A DNA stretch of 64,000 nucleotides from Crossiella sp. SN42. GTDB lineage: Bacteria > Actinomycetota > Actinomycetes > Mycobacteriales > Pseudonocardiaceae. The position numbers and the translations under genes were made by a program. Within the stretch, counting starts at the first letter, position 1, and each line of letters starts with the position of its first letter. Positions 8,828-17,800 of this stretch are shown here, piece by piece. The stretch covers positions 62,001-126,000 of the forward strand of contig NZ_JAMHIV010000010.1 in NCBI RefSeq assembly GCF_023897065.1. Reading direction: 5' to 3'. Below the pieces are notes generated by a model. The model made no database searches and was not told the DNA's origin. It saw only the letters and a program-made list of their open reading frames with translations.

Positions 8828-8838
8828 GGCCGGTCAGC
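8816..8838. terminator. bidirectional hairpin over both convergent stop codons
   Basis: A perfect 9-bp stem GCTGACCGG / CCGGTCAGC with a 5-nt loop spans the DUF2264 stop (plus strand) and the ABC ATPase stop (minus strand). It could terminate both converging transcripts. Confidence 0.6.
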
Positions 8839-9601
8839 CGGGATCGAGGATCCGCTGGAGGAAGCGCCGGGTGCGCTCCTCCCGCGGGTCGCCGATCACC
8901 TGGGCGCTGGGACCGCGCTCCACGATCACGCCGCCGTCGAGGAAGAGGACCTGGTCGGCCACCTGCTCGGCGAAGCGGATCTCGTGCGTGACGACCACCA
9001 TCGTCCAGCCGTCCGCGGCCAGGTCCTTGATCACCGCCAGCACCTCGCCGACCAGCTCCGGGTCCAGCGCCGAGGTCGGCTCGTCGAAGAGCACCACCTT
9101 CGGCTTGAGCGCCAGCGCCCGCGCGATGCCGACCCGCTGCTGCTGCCCGCCGGAGAGCTGGAACGGGTAGGCCTCCGCGCGGTCACCCAGACCCACCTGG
9201 TCCAGCAACACCTTCGCCTCGGCCTCGGCTTCCTCGCGCGGACGCCGTTGCGCGACCACCGGACCCTCGATCACGTTCTGCAGGACCGTGCGGTGCGGGA
9301 ACAGGTTGTGCGCCTGGAACACCATCCCGCTCTGCGCGCGCAGCCTGCTGCCCTCCTTGCGCCCGGCCTTGCCCTTGGGCAGCTTCGCGAAGTCGACCTC
9401 CACCTCGTCGATGCGCACCACACCGCGTTCGGGGATCTCCAGGGCGTTGAGCGAGCGCAGCAGGGTGGTCTTGCCCGAGCCGGACGGTCCCAACAGGACG
9501 GTCGAGGTGCCGCGCGCGGACTCGAAGTCGATGTCGCGCAGGACCTCGTTGTCCCCGAAGGACTTCGCCAGCCCGCGCACCTGGATGCGGATGTCAGTCA
9601 T
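8834..9601 (-). CDS. polar amino-acid ABC transporter ATP-binding protein (GlnQ type)
   Basis: A 255-residue ATPase with Walker A GPSGSGKTT, signature LSGGQQQRV, Walker B VVLFDEPTSALDP and the H-loop VVVTHEI. It matches the GlnQ/HisP family in length and motifs and powers import through the adjacent fused protein. Its ATG overlaps that gene's stop by 4 nt. Substrate is probably a polar amino acid such as glutamine, glutamate or cystine, which cannot be resolved from sequence alone. Confidence 0.95.
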   Translation of the reverse strand: MTDIRIQVRGLAKSFGDNEVLRDIDFESARGTSTVLLGPSGSGKTTLLRSLNALEIPERGVVRIDEVEVDFAKLPKGKAGRKEGSRLRAQSGMVFQAHNLFPHRTVLQNVIEGPVVAQRRPREEAEAEAKVLLDQVGLGDRAEAYPFQLSGGQQQRVGIARALALKPKVVLFDEPTSALDPELVGEVLAVIKDLAADGWTMVVVTHEIRFAEQVADQVLFLDGGVIVERGPSAQVIGDPREERTRRFLQRILDPG

Positions 9602-11064
9602 GCGGCCACGTACCTGTTCAGTCGGATCTCCAGTCGTTTCTGCGCGGCGGAGAGCCCGACGCAGATCAGCCAGTAGTACAGCCCGGCGAAGGAGTACAGG
9701 GCGAGGAACTCGTTGCTCTCGGCCGCGGCGAGCTGGGACTGGCGGAACAGCTCGGTGAGCAGCACCACCGAGCCCAGCGAGGTGTCCTTGACCAGGGAGA
9801 GCAGGGTGTTGGACAGCGGCGGCACCGCGGTCCTGGCCGCCTGCGGCAGCACGATCCGGCGCAGGGTCAGGGAATAGCCGAGCCCGATGGTGGCCGCGGC
9901 CTCGAACTGTCCCTTGGGCACCGACAGGATCGCCGAGCGGATGACCTCCGCGGCGTAGCCGGCCACGTTGAGGCTGAAGGCGATCACCGCCGCGGTGAAC
10001 GGCGGGAACTTCAGCCCCAGCTGCGGCAGCCCGTAGAAGACGATGAACAGCTGCAACAACAGCGGGGTGCCCCGGATGATCGAGATGAACGCCCTGGCCA
10101 GCCCGGCCAGCACCCGGTACGGCGAGATCCGGGCCAGCGCGACCAGCAGCGCGAGCACCAGCCCGATGGCGAAGCTCAACGCGGTCAACGGAATCGTCAC
10201 CTTGACCAGCCCGACGAACATCGGCCACGCGGTGCTCGCCACCACGTCCCAGGTGCTGCGGTGCCCGCGTCCCTGGGAGAGGTCGGCACTGCCGCCGTCG
10301 GGCACCGAGACGTCGGCCTTGAAGTACTTCCGCGAGATGCCGCCGAGGGTGCCGTCGGCCTTGAGCGCGGCGATCGCCTGGTCCGCCTGGGCAAGCAGCG
10401 ACTGCTCGTCCTTGCGGAAGGTCAGCACCTGCTCGCTGGTCTTGTCCCCGGCCTTCCCGGCGATCTCCACCGCGGTGGAGCCGGTGCTGGCCAGGTAGTC
10501 CAGCACGGCGATGTTGTCGTTGACGATCGCGTCCACCCGGCCCTGCGCCAGCAACGCCGCCGCCTGCGCGAACCCTTCCACCGCCTCGACCTTCGCGCCG
10601 GCCTCGCGGGCCACCTTGGCCCAGTTGCTGGTGCTGGACTGCGCGGTGGTGCGGCCCTTGAGGTCGGCCAGCGTGGTGATGCTGGTGTCGCCGGTGCGGC
10701 GGACGATCACCCCGTGGGAGAAGGCGTAGGTGGCCGAGAGCCCGTACTTGGCCTTGCGCTCCTCGTTGGCCGAGACCTGGTTGGCGATCAGGTCGATCCG
10801 CCGCGCGTCCAGCGCCGGGAAGATCGCGTCCCACTGGGTCTCCACGAACTCCAGCCGCCAGCCCGCCCGGTCCGCGATGGCCTTGACCACCTCGATGTCG
10901 TAGCCGGTGAGCTGCTGCGAGCGCGGATCGTGGAAGGAGAACGGCGGATAGGTCCCCTCGGTGCCCACCCGGACCACCGGCTGCGCGGTCGCCGCACTGG
11001 CCGGCACCGCCGTGACGACCAGCAACAACAGGAACAGCACCGTGCCCCTGAGCACGTGTCGCAT
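9598..11064 (-). CDS. amino-acid ABC transporter binding protein-permease fusion
   Basis: A 488-residue fusion. Residues 1-27 are a signal peptide (LFLLLLVVTAVPASA) and about 30-255 a family 3 solute-binding domain (VRVGTEGTYPPFSFHDP, DLIANQVSANEERK). About 275-485 form a His/Glu/Gln-type permease (SIIRGTPLLLQLFIVFYGLP, QFEAAATIGLGYSLTLRRI). Binding and channel domains are separate polypeptides in most species; fusions are known, for example in Firmicutes GlnP. A GAGGGAG ribosome site precedes the ATG. With the downstream ATPase this is a complete two-gene importer. Confidence 0.93.
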   Translation of the reverse strand: MRHVLRGTVLFLLLLVVTAVPASAATAQPVVRVGTEGTYPPFSFHDPRSQQLTGYDIEVVKAIADRAGWRLEFVETQWDAIFPALDARRIDLIANQVSANEERKAKYGLSATYAFSHGVIVRRTGDTSITTLADLKGRTTAQSSTSNWAKVAREAGAKVEAVEGFAQAAALLAQGRVDAIVNDNIAVLDYLASTGSTAVEIAGKAGDKTSEQVLTFRKDEQSLLAQADQAIAALKADGTLGGISRKYFKADVSVPDGGSADLSQGRGHRSTWDVVASTAWPMFVGLVKVTIPLTALSFAIGLVLALLVALARISPYRVLAGLARAFISIIRGTPLLLQLFIVFYGLPQLGLKFPPFTAAVIAFSLNVAGYAAEVIRSAILSVPKGQFEAAATIGLGYSLTLRRIVLPQAARTAVPPLSNTLLSLVKDTSLGSVVLLTELFRQSQLAAAESNEFLALYSFAGLYYWLICVGLSAAQKRLEIRLNRYVAA

Positions 11065-11171
11065 CAGCGACTCCCTCGACTTCGGCAGGCGCCGGGAAAC
11101 CTGGCACCGTGGCGGGAGACTAATGCGATCCGCGGTGCGGTGCTTGGTGATCCACTATGCGGGATGACGAG

Positions 11172-12173
11172 CTAGGCGGAGGCGCGGCGGACCAGCTCGG
11201 TCGGCAGGATCAGCGAGGTCGGTTCCTCGCCGTTCATCAGCCTGATCAGCATCCTGGTCATCTCCCGGCCCAGCGCCTCGATCGGCTGGCGCACCGTGGT
11301 CAGCGCCGGTTGGGTGTGCTGGGCGGTGACGACGTCGTTGAACCCCACCACCGCCACGTCCTCGGGCACCTGGCGGCCGTGCTCGCGCAACACGGTCAGC
11401 GCGCCCGCGGCCATCTCGTCCGAGGCGACGAACACCGCGTCCAGGTCCGGGTGCTCGGCCAGCAGCGCGGCCATCGCGACGGCGCCACCGGCCTCGCTGA
11501 AGTCGCCGTGCGCCAACCGGTCGGCCGGGAGCCCGGCCAGCGCGAGGGCCTCGCGGAAGCCGAGGTGGCGGGCCTGGGCGGCCTGCTGGTCGGTGCCGGC
11601 GGTGATGGTGGCGATCCTGGTGCGGCCAAGGGAGATCAGGTGTTCGGTGGCCAGCCGGGCGCCGCCGCGGTTGTCCGCGTCCACGTAGAACCGGGGGGTG
11701 TGGCCCAGCGGCTGGCCGCCGAAGACCACCGGCAGGCCGCTGTCGGTGGCCAGCCTGGCCAGCGGGTCCCGCTCGCGCAGGGCCAGCAGCAGCACGCCGT
11801 CGGCGGCGCGGGAGGCCAGCACGCGGCCGAAGCGGTCCTGGCCGCGCTGGGAGGCGGCCAGGACCAGCAGCAGTTGCAGGTCGGTCTCCTCGATCACCGC
11901 GTTGACGCCGGTGATCACCTCGGCGAAGAACTGGTTCGCGAACAGGGCGGGGTCCTCGCTGGAGATGGCCAGCACCACCGCGCCCCGCCGCCGCGCCGCC
12001 AGCGAGCGGGCCGCGGTGTTGGGCACGTAGCCGAGCTCCTCGACCGCCCGTTCGACCGCCTGCCGCGCCCGCTGGCTGACGTGCTGGGCGTTGTTCAGCA
12101 CCCGGGACACCGTGCCGGTGGACACGCCCGCGCGCTGGGCCACCTCGTCAAGGGTGGGTGGCCGACCGATCAT
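11172..12173 (-). CDS. LacI family transcriptional regulator
   Basis: A 333-residue repressor with an N-terminal LacI HTH (PTLDEVAQRAGVSTGTVSRV) including the hinge helix region, and a sugar-binding domain from about residue 60. The ATG at 12173 puts the HTH at the usual distance from the N-terminus; the open frame upstream lacks the family's pattern. It diverges from a secreted cellulase gene that has a LacI-type site 90 bp before its start, so it probably senses a cellulose-derived sugar, as CebR does in streptomycetes. Confidence 0.92.
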   Translation of the reverse strand: MIGRPPTLDEVAQRAGVSTGTVSRVLNNAQHVSQRARQAVERAVEELGYVPNTAARSLAARRRGAVVLAISSEDPALFANQFFAEVITGVNAVIEETDLQLLLVLAASQRGQDRFGRVLASRAADGVLLLALRERDPLARLATDSGLPVVFGGQPLGHTPRFYVDADNRGGARLATEHLISLGRTRIATITAGTDQQAAQARHLGFREALALAGLPADRLAHGDFSEAGGAVAMAALLAEHPDLDAVFVASDEMAAGALTVLREHGRQVPEDVAVVGFNDVVTAQHTQPALTTVRQPIEALGREMTRMLIRLMNGEEPTSLILPTELVRRASA

Positions 12174-12279
12174 GGTCCTGAGCCTATCAAGCTGATGAGA
12201 ACGGAAGCGATGACAGCAGGGTTGCACACCTTCCAACTGCGGTGACGCCGTGGCTGGACCCGGTGGGCAGGGATGGAAT

Positions 12280-12293
12280 TGGAAGCGCTTACA
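12280..12293 (+). promoter_or_regulatory. LacI-type operator before the GH9 gene
   Basis: The 14-mer TGGAAGCGCTTACA has the CG-centred palindrome of LacI-family sites, with the core AAGCGCTT perfect. It lies in the divergent region between the LacI gene and the cellulase gene. A possible -35 TTGACA is at 12307-12312. Confidence 0.6.
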
Positions 12294-12382
12294 GACAATG
12301 TAGCCGTTGACAGCCCGCCTCGCCAGGGCTCACCATTCGGCACTGACGCCGTGGCGTGCCCGTACCCCGAGAGGTCCCCGGC

Positions 12383-14569
12383 ATGCCCATCACCCGCAGG
12401 CTCGCCACCGTGCTGCTGCTACCCGTGCTGCTCACCGGCCTGGCCCCGCCCGCACACGCCCAGCCCTACCAGCGTGTGCTCAACGGCGGCTTCGACCAGG
12501 GCAAGACCCCGTGGTGGAGCAGCGCGAACACACCGACCCGGATCGAGGCCGGCCGGCTCTGCGCCGACATCCCGGCGGGCACCACCAACCCGTGGGACGC
12601 CATGATCGGCCAGAACGACGTCCCGCTGGAGGCCGGGCAGCCCTACACCCTCCGCTTCACCGCCAGCGGCAAGGCGGCCATCCGGGCCAGCCTGCAACTG
12701 GCCACGCCACCGGGCACCAGCACGCTCAACGAACAGCTCACCCTGACCGAGACGCCGCGGACCTTCGAGTTCACCGGAGTGTCCACAGTGGCCAGCCGGC
12801 ACGCCCAGGTCTCCTTCCAGGCCGGTGGCGCCACCGCGCCCTACACGCTGTGCCTGGACGACATCTCGCTCACCGGCGGGGTGATCCCGCCCGGCGGCGG
12901 CTGGACCTACGGCTCCGCGGTCCGGGTCAACCAGCACGGCTACCCGGCCGACGGCCGCAAACAAGCGTCCATTGTGGACAAGGCGACGCAGCCCAAGCCC
13001 TGGCAGGTCCGCGATGCCGCAGGCGCGGTGGTGGCCAGCGGCCAGACCAGGGTGCACGGCCAGGACGCGGCCTCCCGCGACCACGTGCACCTGGCCGACT
13101 TCTCCGCGCTGCGCACCCTGGGCACCGGCTACACCCTGGCGGTCGGCGACCAGGTCAGTCTGCCCTTCGACCTGCTGGCCCGGCCGTATGAGAACCTGCG
13201 CCGGGACGCGCTGCACTACTTCTTCCACAACCGCAGCGGCATCCCGATCGAGGCCGCCTACGTGGGCGCGGCGCACGCCCGGCCGGCCGGTCACCTCGAC
13301 ATCGCGCCGAACCGGGGCGACACCGCGGTGCCCTGCCTGCCCGGCACCTGCGACTACTCCCTGGACGTGCGCGGCGGCTGGTACGACGCGGGCGACCACG
13401 GCAAGTACGTGGTCAACGGCGCGCTGGCCGCCTGGCAGCTGCTGGACCTCTACGAACGCTCCCGATCCCGCTGGGACGCCACCGGTCTGCGGGACGGCCT
13501 GCTGCGCATTCCGGAGCAGCGCAACGGCGTGCCGGACGTGCTCGACGAGGCCCGCTGGCAACTGGAGTTCCTGCTGCGCATGCAGGTGCCGGCGGGCAAA
13601 CCCCTCGCGGGCATGGCGCACCACAAGATCCACGACCTGGCCTGGACCGGGCACCCGATGCTGCCGCACCTGGACCCGCAGCCGCGCTACCTGCACCCGC
13701 CGTCCACCGCGGCCACCCTAAACCTGGCCGCGGCCGCCGCCCGCTGCGCCCGGATCTGGACCACCTGGGACAAGGCCTTCGCCCAGCGCTGCCGCACGGC
13801 TGCGGACACCGCCTGGCGGGCTGCCCGCGCCCACCCGGACCGGTTCGCGCCCAAGGAGAGCGTCGGCGGCGGTCCCTACGACGACACCGAGGTCGCCGAC
13901 GAGTTCTCCTGGGCCGCGGCCGAACTGCACGCCACCACCGGCGATCCCGGCTACCTGCGGCACCTCGGCAGCGCGCTCACCCCGGCCGGGTTCTCCTGGC
14001 GGGACACCGCGGCCCTGACCGACCTGACGATCCTCCGCCACCCGCAGCGCTTCCCCGTCGACCGGGTGGCCGCCGCGCGCCAACGCGTCCGGTCGGTGGC
14101 CGATGGTTTGGTGCGGGCCCAGGGCGCGCAGGGCTACCCCAACACCGGCGAGTACGTGTGGGGCTCCACCAGCTCCACCGCCAACAACGCGGTGATCATC
14201 GCCACCGCCTTCGACCTGACCGGCGAGGCCCGCTACCGGGACGCGGTGCTGGGAGCCCTGGACTACCTGCTGGGCCGCAACGCGCTCAACCAGTCCTTCG
14301 TCACCGGCTACGGCGAGCGGGACAGCCGCAACCAGCACCACCGGCACTGGGCCAACCAGGCCGACCCCACGCTGCCCAACCCGCCGTCCGGCTCGCTGGC
14401 CGGTGGCCCCAACCCCAGCCTGGAGGACCCGGTGGCGCAACAGAACCTGCCCGGCTGCGCCCCGGCCAAGTGCTACATCGACGACATCGGCTCCTACTCC
14501 ACCAACGAGGTGGCGATCAACTGGAACTCCGCCCTCGCCTGGGTGACGGCCTTCGCCGACACTCGCTGA
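12383..14569 (+). CDS. secreted glycoside hydrolase family 9 (cellulase-like) with N-terminal CBM
   Basis: A 728-residue secreted enzyme. The signal peptide is MPITRRLATVLLLPVLLTG up to AHA. A CBM4/9-like beta domain covers about 30-165 (RVLNGGFDQGKTPWW...CLDDISLTG), a CelD N-terminal Ig-like domain about 175-265 (VRVNQHGYPADGRKQASIV) and the GH9 alpha/alpha-barrel 270-725. Family landmarks are GGWYDAGDHGKYVVNG (catalytic Asp pair), QHHRHW and YSTNEVAINWNSAL near the C-terminus (acid Glu). The start at 12383 follows GAGAGG and begins the signal peptide. It cleaves beta-1,4-glucan outside the cell and is probably controlled by the divergent LacI protein. Confidence 0.93.
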   Translation: MPITRRLATVLLLPVLLTGLAPPAHAQPYQRVLNGGFDQGKTPWWSSANTPTRIEAGRLCADIPAGTTNPWDAMIGQNDVPLEAGQPYTLRFTASGKAAIRASLQLATPPGTSTLNEQLTLTETPRTFEFTGVSTVASRHAQVSFQAGGATAPYTLCLDDISLTGGVIPPGGGWTYGSAVRVNQHGYPADGRKQASIVDKATQPKPWQVRDAAGAVVASGQTRVHGQDAASRDHVHLADFSALRTLGTGYTLAVGDQVSLPFDLLARPYENLRRDALHYFFHNRSGIPIEAAYVGAAHARPAGHLDIAPNRGDTAVPCLPGTCDYSLDVRGGWYDAGDHGKYVVNGALAAWQLLDLYERSRSRWDATGLRDGLLRIPEQRNGVPDVLDEARWQLEFLLRMQVPAGKPLAGMAHHKIHDLAWTGHPMLPHLDPQPRYLHPPSTAATLNLAAAAARCARIWTTWDKAFAQRCRTAADTAWRAARAHPDRFAPKESVGGGPYDDTEVADEFSWAAAELHATTGDPGYLRHLGSALTPAGFSWRDTAALTDLTILRHPQRFPVDRVAAARQRVRSVADGLVRAQGAQGYPNTGEYVWGSTSSTANNAVIIATAFDLTGEARYRDAVLGALDYLLGRNALNQSFVTGYGERDSRNQHHRHWANQADPTLPNPPSGSLAGGPNPSLEDPVAQQNLPGCAPAKCYIDDIGSYSTNEVAINWNSALAWVTAFADTR

Positions 14570-14628
14570 CGCCGCGGGGTTACCCAGTCAAGTTCGTGAT
14601 CAACACCAGCCGGCACCTGGCCGGGCAC

Positions 14629-14663
14629 GCCGCGCCGAAGAACCCCCAGTCATTCGGCGCGGC
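14629..14663 (+). terminator. hairpin downstream of the GH9 gene
   Basis: An 11-bp perfect stem GCCGCGCCGAA / TTCGGCGCGGC with a 13-nt loop lies 60 bp after the cellulase stop, a reasonable factor-independent terminator for a GC-rich genome. Confidence 0.6.
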
Positions 14664-14687
14664 GCGGGCCCCCTTCCCCTTCCCCAC

Positions 14688-14765
14688 ACACGCGCCGGCC
14701 GGCCCTGCTCGGCTGCCTGGCCCGCCCGGAACTGACAGCCTCCTGCCCCTCCGGCCGGCGCGTGT
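14688..14765. repeat. long inverted repeat in the gap before the STAND gene
   Basis: The gap 14570-14895 (326 bp) holds no convincing gene. Besides the terminator it contains a perfect 15-bp inverted repeat, ACACGCGCCGGCCGG at 14688-14702 and its complement at 14751-14765. The 48-bp loop has a small inner GGCTG/CAGCC pairing. It could be a second terminator, a structured leader or a small RNA. Confidence 0.6.
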
Positions 14766-14895
14766 TCTGTGAGTTGTCGCGACCCGGCACCGGGAGCGAC
14801 AGGCTGATGTCTAATGCCTTCAGGTTGTCCGGTGTCGCGCCGACGGGGGTCGTACAACATGATCCGGACAACCCCGCTGCACGCTGGGGACTGGG

Positions 14896-17800
14896 ATGCC
14901 ACGCACCGAACAACCGCTGGGGCCGGGCGATGACGCCCTGACCAGCTTCGCCCGTGATCTTCGAGCACTGCGCGCGGCCGCGGGCGGCCCGACCTACCGG
15001 GAGCTGGCCAGACGCTCGCACTACTCGGCGACCACCCTCGCCGATGCCGCCGGTGGCAAGCGGCTGCCGAGCCTGGCCGCCACCCTCGCCTTTGTCCGGG
15101 CCTGCTCCGGTGACACCGGTGAATGGGAGACCCGCTGGCACTTCGTGGCCGCCGAGCTCGCCCAGCCGGCCAGCCCGCCGGACAAGCCCGCGGTCCAGGA
15201 GTCCGACGCGCCCTACGTCGGGCTGGCCGCCTTCCAGGCCGATGACGCGGACCGGTTCTTCGGCCGCGCCGACACCGTGCGGGAGCTGATCGCCCGCCTG
15301 GCCCAGCGGCGGTTCCTGGCCGTGTTCGGCGCCTCGGGGGCGGGCAAGTCCTCGCTGCTGCGGGCCGGGCTGATCGCCACCGTGAGCAAGGCGGAGCACC
15401 CGCCGCCGGTGCTGCTGATGACCCCCGGCAGGCAGCCGGTGGAGGAGTGCGCGGTGCAGCTGGCCGCGCTCACCGGCGAGTCCGCCGCGGTGCTGGGCGC
15501 GGAGCTCGCCGAAGGCCCCGAGCACCTGCACCTGCGGGTCCGCCAGGCCCTCGCCGACCGGCCGGAGGCCGAGCTGCTGCTGGTGGTGGACCAGTTCGAG
15601 GAGGTCTTCACCCTCTGCGCCGACCCGGCCGAACGCGAACGCTTCCTGGCCATGCTGCTCTACGCCACCGCCGCGCCGACCAGCCGGATCCGGGTGGTGC
15701 TCGGCGTGCGTACCGACTTCTACACCCACTGCGCCGCACACGCCGACCTGGTCGCCGCCATGCAGGACGGGCAGGTGCTGCTCGGGCCGATGACCACCGA
15801 GCAGCTGCGCGAGGCGATCACCCGGCCCGCCCTGGACCGCGGCTACCGGCTGGAGAACGCGCTGGTGGCCACCGTGATGGCGGAGACGGCCGGCGAGCCG
15901 GGCGTGCTGCCGCTGGTCTCGCACGCCCTGCTGGAGACCTGGCGGCGGCGCAAGGGCACCACGCTGACCTCCACCGGCTACCAGGCCGCCGGCGGGATCG
16001 CGCACGCCATCGCGCGCACCGCCGAGGGCATCTACGCCGAGTTCGACGCCGCCCAGCAGACCGTGGCCCGGCACCTGTTCCTGCGGCTGACCGCGCTCGG
16101 CGAGGGCACCGAGGACACCAAGCGCCGGGTCTACCGCCGGGAGCTGGACGAGCGCCCGGACACCGCGCACGTGGTCGACCGCCTGGTCAAAGCCAGGCTG
16201 GTCACCGCGGACCAGGACGGGCTGGAGATCAGCCACGAGGCGCTGATCCGCTGCTGGCCCCGGCTGCACGAGTGGCTGGCCGCCGACCGCGAGGGCCTGC
16301 GCGTGCACCGGCTGCTCACCGAGGCCACCGACACCTGGGAGTCACTGGACCGCGACCCGGCCGCGCTCTACCGAGGGGTCCGGCTGGCCGAGGCCAGCGC
16401 GTGGGCGGTGCACAACGAGGAGTCGATGTCCGCGCGGGAACGGGAGTTCCTGCGCACCGCCGAACAGGCGCGCGAGGACGAGGCGGCCGGGCAGCGGCGG
16501 CGGACCAGGCGGCTGCGGCAGCTGGTGGCCGCGGTGGTGGTGTTCGCGCTGCTGGCCTCGGCCACCGCGCTGCTGGCGCTGCACCAGCAGGCCATCGCCG
16601 AGCAGCAGCGCGACGACGCGACCTTCCGGCAGGTGCTGGCCGAGGCCGACCGGCTGGCCGAGAGCGATCCGACGCTCTCCGCCCAGCTCACCCTGGCCGC
16701 GCACCGGATGCGGCCGGCCGATGAGACCGTGCACACCAGGTTGCTCAGCACCAAGGGCGCGCCACTGGCCGACCTGCTGCCCGGCCACACCAACGAGGTC
16801 TACCAGACCGACTTCTCCGCCAACCAGAAGCTGCTGGCCACCACCGGCGACGACGGCAGCGTCCGGCTGTGGGACGTGCGCGATCCGGCCAACGCCAAGC
16901 CCCTCGGCGAACCACTGCGCCCCGGTGGCGGCTGGCTGAGCACGGTCACCTTCGGCCGCTCGGACACGCTGCTGGTCGCGGCGGGCAAGCAGGGCAAGAT
17001 CTTCCTGTGGGACATCACCGATCCCGCCAAGCCCCAGCTGTTGCCGACCGAGCTGACCAGCGAGGACAACCAGATCAACCTGATCGCCTTCCAGCCGGGC
17101 ACCCTGCGGCTGGCGGTGGCGCACGCCAACCGGGCGCTGCGGCTGTGGGACCTCGGCGACCTGGCCAGGCCGGTGGCGGTGGGCCGCGACCTGGCAGGCA
17201 CCACCGGCGAGGTGTGGGCGCTGGCGTTCAGCCCGGACGGCAAGACCCTGGCCACCTCCGGTGATGACGGCCTGGTGCGGGTCTGGCAGGTCACCGGCAG
17301 CGGGTTCCGGCCGCTGCGCGACCTCAGCGGCGCCACCGAGAGCGTCTACGCGGTGGTGTTCAGCCCCGATGGCAAGACCATCGCCGCGAGCAGCCGGGAC
17401 GCCACCGTGCGGATGTGGCGGACCGAGGACGGCAGCCCGCTGGGCCGCCAGCTCACCGGGCACGTCGGCCCGGTGTGGAAGCTGACCTTCAACCACAACG
17501 GCTCGATCCTGGCCACGGTCGGCGCGGACGGCGTGGCGCAGCTGTGGAACACGGTCAACGGGTCCGCGGTGACCAAGCTGGGCCCGCCGCTGTCCGGCAG
17601 CGGCAGCGGGCTGTACGGGGTCGGGTTCAGCCCGGACGGCCGCACGCTGGCCACCGGTTCGGCCGACGGCGTGGTGCGGCTGTGGAACCTGCCCTCGGCG
17701 CTGCTGCTGGGCCACCACGACCGGATCGACTCGGTCACTGTCAGCGCGGACGGCCGGCTCACCGTCACCGGCGGCAAGGACCAGAAGATCATCCTGTGGT

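Noticed and set aside
14600-14968. Minus-strand open frame across the gap before the STAND gene
   Set aside because: It overlaps the terminator, the long inverted repeat and the STAND start, and its product has no recognisable pattern.
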